This document shows positions 6,824 to 8,132 of a stretch of 8,132 bases of DNA, one piece after another (the stretch's first letter is position 1; the number at the start of each line of letters is the position of its first letter). Below the pieces are notes generated by a model. That model saw only the letters and a list, made by a program, of their open reading frames with translations, had not been told where the DNA came from and searched no databases. Source of the stretch: Deltaproteobacteria bacterium (GTDB taxonomy: Bacteria; Desulfobacterota; GWC2-55-46; DRQE01); assembly GCA_030636245.1 (NCBI GenBank), contig DAOVXI010000069.1, forward strand, positions 1 to 8,132, read 5' to 3'. The translations under genes were made by a program, and so were the position numbers.

Positions 6824-7672
6824 ATGTTGTCTTTTATCAAGAGGCACCAGGTAATCTTTCTTTCGTTGTTGCTGTGCCTGGTATCTTTACAGCTTGTATC
6901 TACCTCAAAAAAAGGTACCGGCGGTGAAGCACTGATAAAAAGCGCCATCCTCATTATAGCTAGCCCTATCCAGAACACATCAATATACATAAGTAACTCC
7001 ATAACAAACACCTGGAACGACTACATCTACCTTGTAAATATCAAGGAAGAGAACTCTTCGCTCAAAGCACAAATAAACGACCTTGTGGACAAGAACACAC
7101 GCCTTACCGAAGAACTCTCTTTATCAAAACGACTTAAGATACTTCTTGAGTTCAGCCAAACACTTAAGCATAAGACAGTTGCCGCTACAGTGCTTGCCTT
7201 TAGCTCCTATGGGAGCGGAGGCTCATGGACACGAACGGCAACCATAAACAAAGGAACCAAACATGGTATTGAAAAAAACATGCCTGTTATAAGCCACCAA
7301 GGCGTAGTCGGCAGAGTGATTGAGGCACGAAACAACACATCGACCATCCTGCTCCTTACCGACCCGAGAAGTAACATCGACGTAATACTGCAGAGAACAA
7401 GGGTTAAAGGAGTAGCTGAAGGCAATAACACCGGGCTTAAGATAAAGTTCGTAAGAGACCTTGATGACGTTCAGCTTGGAGACAGACTGGTCTCGGCAGG
7501 GTTATCGGGCACATTCCCGAAGGGTCTTGTGGTCGGAGAGGTGACAGGTGTTGGAAAGGACACCGACAGCTTCTTTCTAAGCATAAACGCACGTCCCTTG
7601 GCAGACCTTGAGAGGCTTGAAGAGGTTCTCATACTAACGGACAAGACCGAAACAATGAAAATAGAGAAATGA
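6824..7672 (+). CDS. mreC: Rod shape-determining protein MreC
   Basis: MreC is a bitopic inner-membrane protein whose periplasmic part scaffolds the cell-elongation machinery, linking MreB and MreD to the penicillin-binding protein. The 282-residue sequence has one N-terminal transmembrane helix (about 8-26). A coiled-coil-prone region (about 70-110) precedes the two-lobed beta domain (about 118-272). Family-like blocks are INKGTKHGIEKNMPVISHQG (141-160) running into VVGRV, TDPRSNIDVIL (180-190 region), and SGTFPKGLVVGEV (228-240). The gene starts 8 bases after the mreB stop. No clear Shine-Dalgarno sequence precedes this ATG, so re-initiation after mreB is likely. A TTG directly follows the ATG but is a less likely start. 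The stop overlaps the mreD start as ATGA. Length and layout are normal for a proteobacterial-type MreC. Confidence 0.96.
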   Translation: MLSFIKRHQVIFLSLLLCLVSLQLVSTSKKGTGGEALIKSAILIIASPIQNTSIYISNSITNTWNDYIYLVNIKEENSSLKAQINDLVDKNTRLTEELSLSKRLKILLEFSQTLKHKTVAATVLAFSSYGSGGSWTRTATINKGTKHGIEKNMPVISHQGVVGRVIEARNNTSTILLLTDPRSNIDVILQRTRVKGVAEGNNTGLKIKFVRDLDDVQLGDRLVSAGLSGTFPKGLVVGEVTGVGKDTDSFFLSINARPLADLERLEEVLILTDKTETMKIEK

Positions 7673-8132
7673 ATTTAAAGAGAAAATCAATAATAAGGGA
7701 CTTCGCGATACTCTTACCACTGAGTATTATTTATTACTCGATAAAGAGCACCCTTCTGCCCGGGATACCCGTGCCTGATATCACGGTACTTATCCTACTC
7801 TACCTTATAACAAAAGAGACTCGCGTAGAGTGGGCAGTCTTTGCCTTCGCTCTCGGCTATATCGAAGATACCTTTAGCGGTTCAATGCTTGGCGTAAGCT
7901 CATTCTCTCTATGTGCTACATATATACTTCTCTACATGGCTCTTTTCAAGGTTGACCTTACGGTAACAACAACAAGGATACTTACCGGAGCGGTTATGGT
8001 CCTGTTTAAAGGCCTCTTAACGTACCTATTGCTTTCAAGGTCAGGCATAGAGATCAACTACTTTTCTACATTTGTCCCGACAGCATTCATAACAGCACTT
8101 TTTGCGCCGGCGATAATAAGGTTTTTTATACT
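7669..8132 (+). CDS. mreD: Rod shape-determining protein MreD (runs off right edge)
   Basis: MreD is a small polytopic inner-membrane protein that works with MreC in the elongation complex. The frame opening at ATG 7669, which overlaps the mreC stop by four bases (ATGA), stays open to the window end for 154 residues plus two bases. Hydrophobic segments lie at about 10-30, 36-49, 55-68, 74-95, 103-123 and 133-152. The GYIEDTFSGSMLGVSSFSL stretch (63-81) fits the family pattern of a G-x-x-x-D followed by S-G-x-x-G. MreD is usually about 160-170 residues, so only a short C-terminal tail is missing. There is no strong ribosome site, so translation is probably coupled to mreC. The call rests on position, length, topology and the one motif, as MreD is poorly conserved. 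Confidence 0.92.
   Translation, partial: MNLKRKSIIRDFAILLPLSIIYYSIKSTLLPGIPVPDITVLILLYLITKETRVEWAVFAFALGYIEDTFSGSMLGVSSFSLCATYILLYMALFKVDLTVTTTRILTGAVMVLFKGLLTYLLLSRSGIEINYFSTFVPTAFITALFAPAIIRFFI

Overview
The window reads as ordinary chromosomal housekeeping DNA from a rod-shaped Gram-negative (diderm) bacterium. The evidence is a full mreB-mreC-mreD cell-shape cluster and a PpiD-type inner-membrane periplasmic chaperone. Coding is dense, G+C is moderate, and ATA, AGG and AGA codons are used freely. The mix would suit a Deltaproteobacteria-like or related lineage, but nothing here fixes the phylum and this placement is inference. I saw no mobile elements, phage genes, CRISPR array, tRNA or rRNA.

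Layout: two gene groups point away from each other around a 196-base intergenic region (5588-5783). The minus-strand group, in transcription order, is ppiD (5587-3656), proS (3632-1926), a 178-residue uncharacterised membrane protein (1832-1296), and leuS (1217 to beyond the left edge; only its N-terminal 405 residues are present). The ppiD-proS gap is only 23 bases, so those two are probably co-transcribed. The 93-base and 78-base gaps farther on leave room for internal promoters, and a plausible extended -10 promoter lies just before leuS. The plus-strand group is mreB (5784-6815), mreC (6824-7672) and mreD (7669 to beyond the right edge). It has an 8-base gap and then an ATGA stop/start overlap, typical of a translationally coupled operon.

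Function: MreB is the cytoplasmic actin-like filament. MreC is the periplasmic scaffold and MreD the polytopic membrane partner; together they position lateral-wall synthesis. PpiD is a membrane-anchored SurA/parvulin-type chaperone for exported proteins. ProRS and LeuRS charge tRNA-Pro and tRNA-Leu, and both carry editing domains with recognisable catalytic residues. The only gene I cannot assign is the small four-helix membrane protein between proS and leuS. Its histidines near the predicted periplasmic face could be metal or haem ligands.

Most of the window is conventional. The points most worth a second look are that unassigned membrane protein and the shared ppiD/mreB regulatory region. 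The latter holds two 5-6-5 dyads with centres 33 bases apart, plus plausible divergent promoters. I did not find convincing evidence of a previously undescribed multi-gene system.
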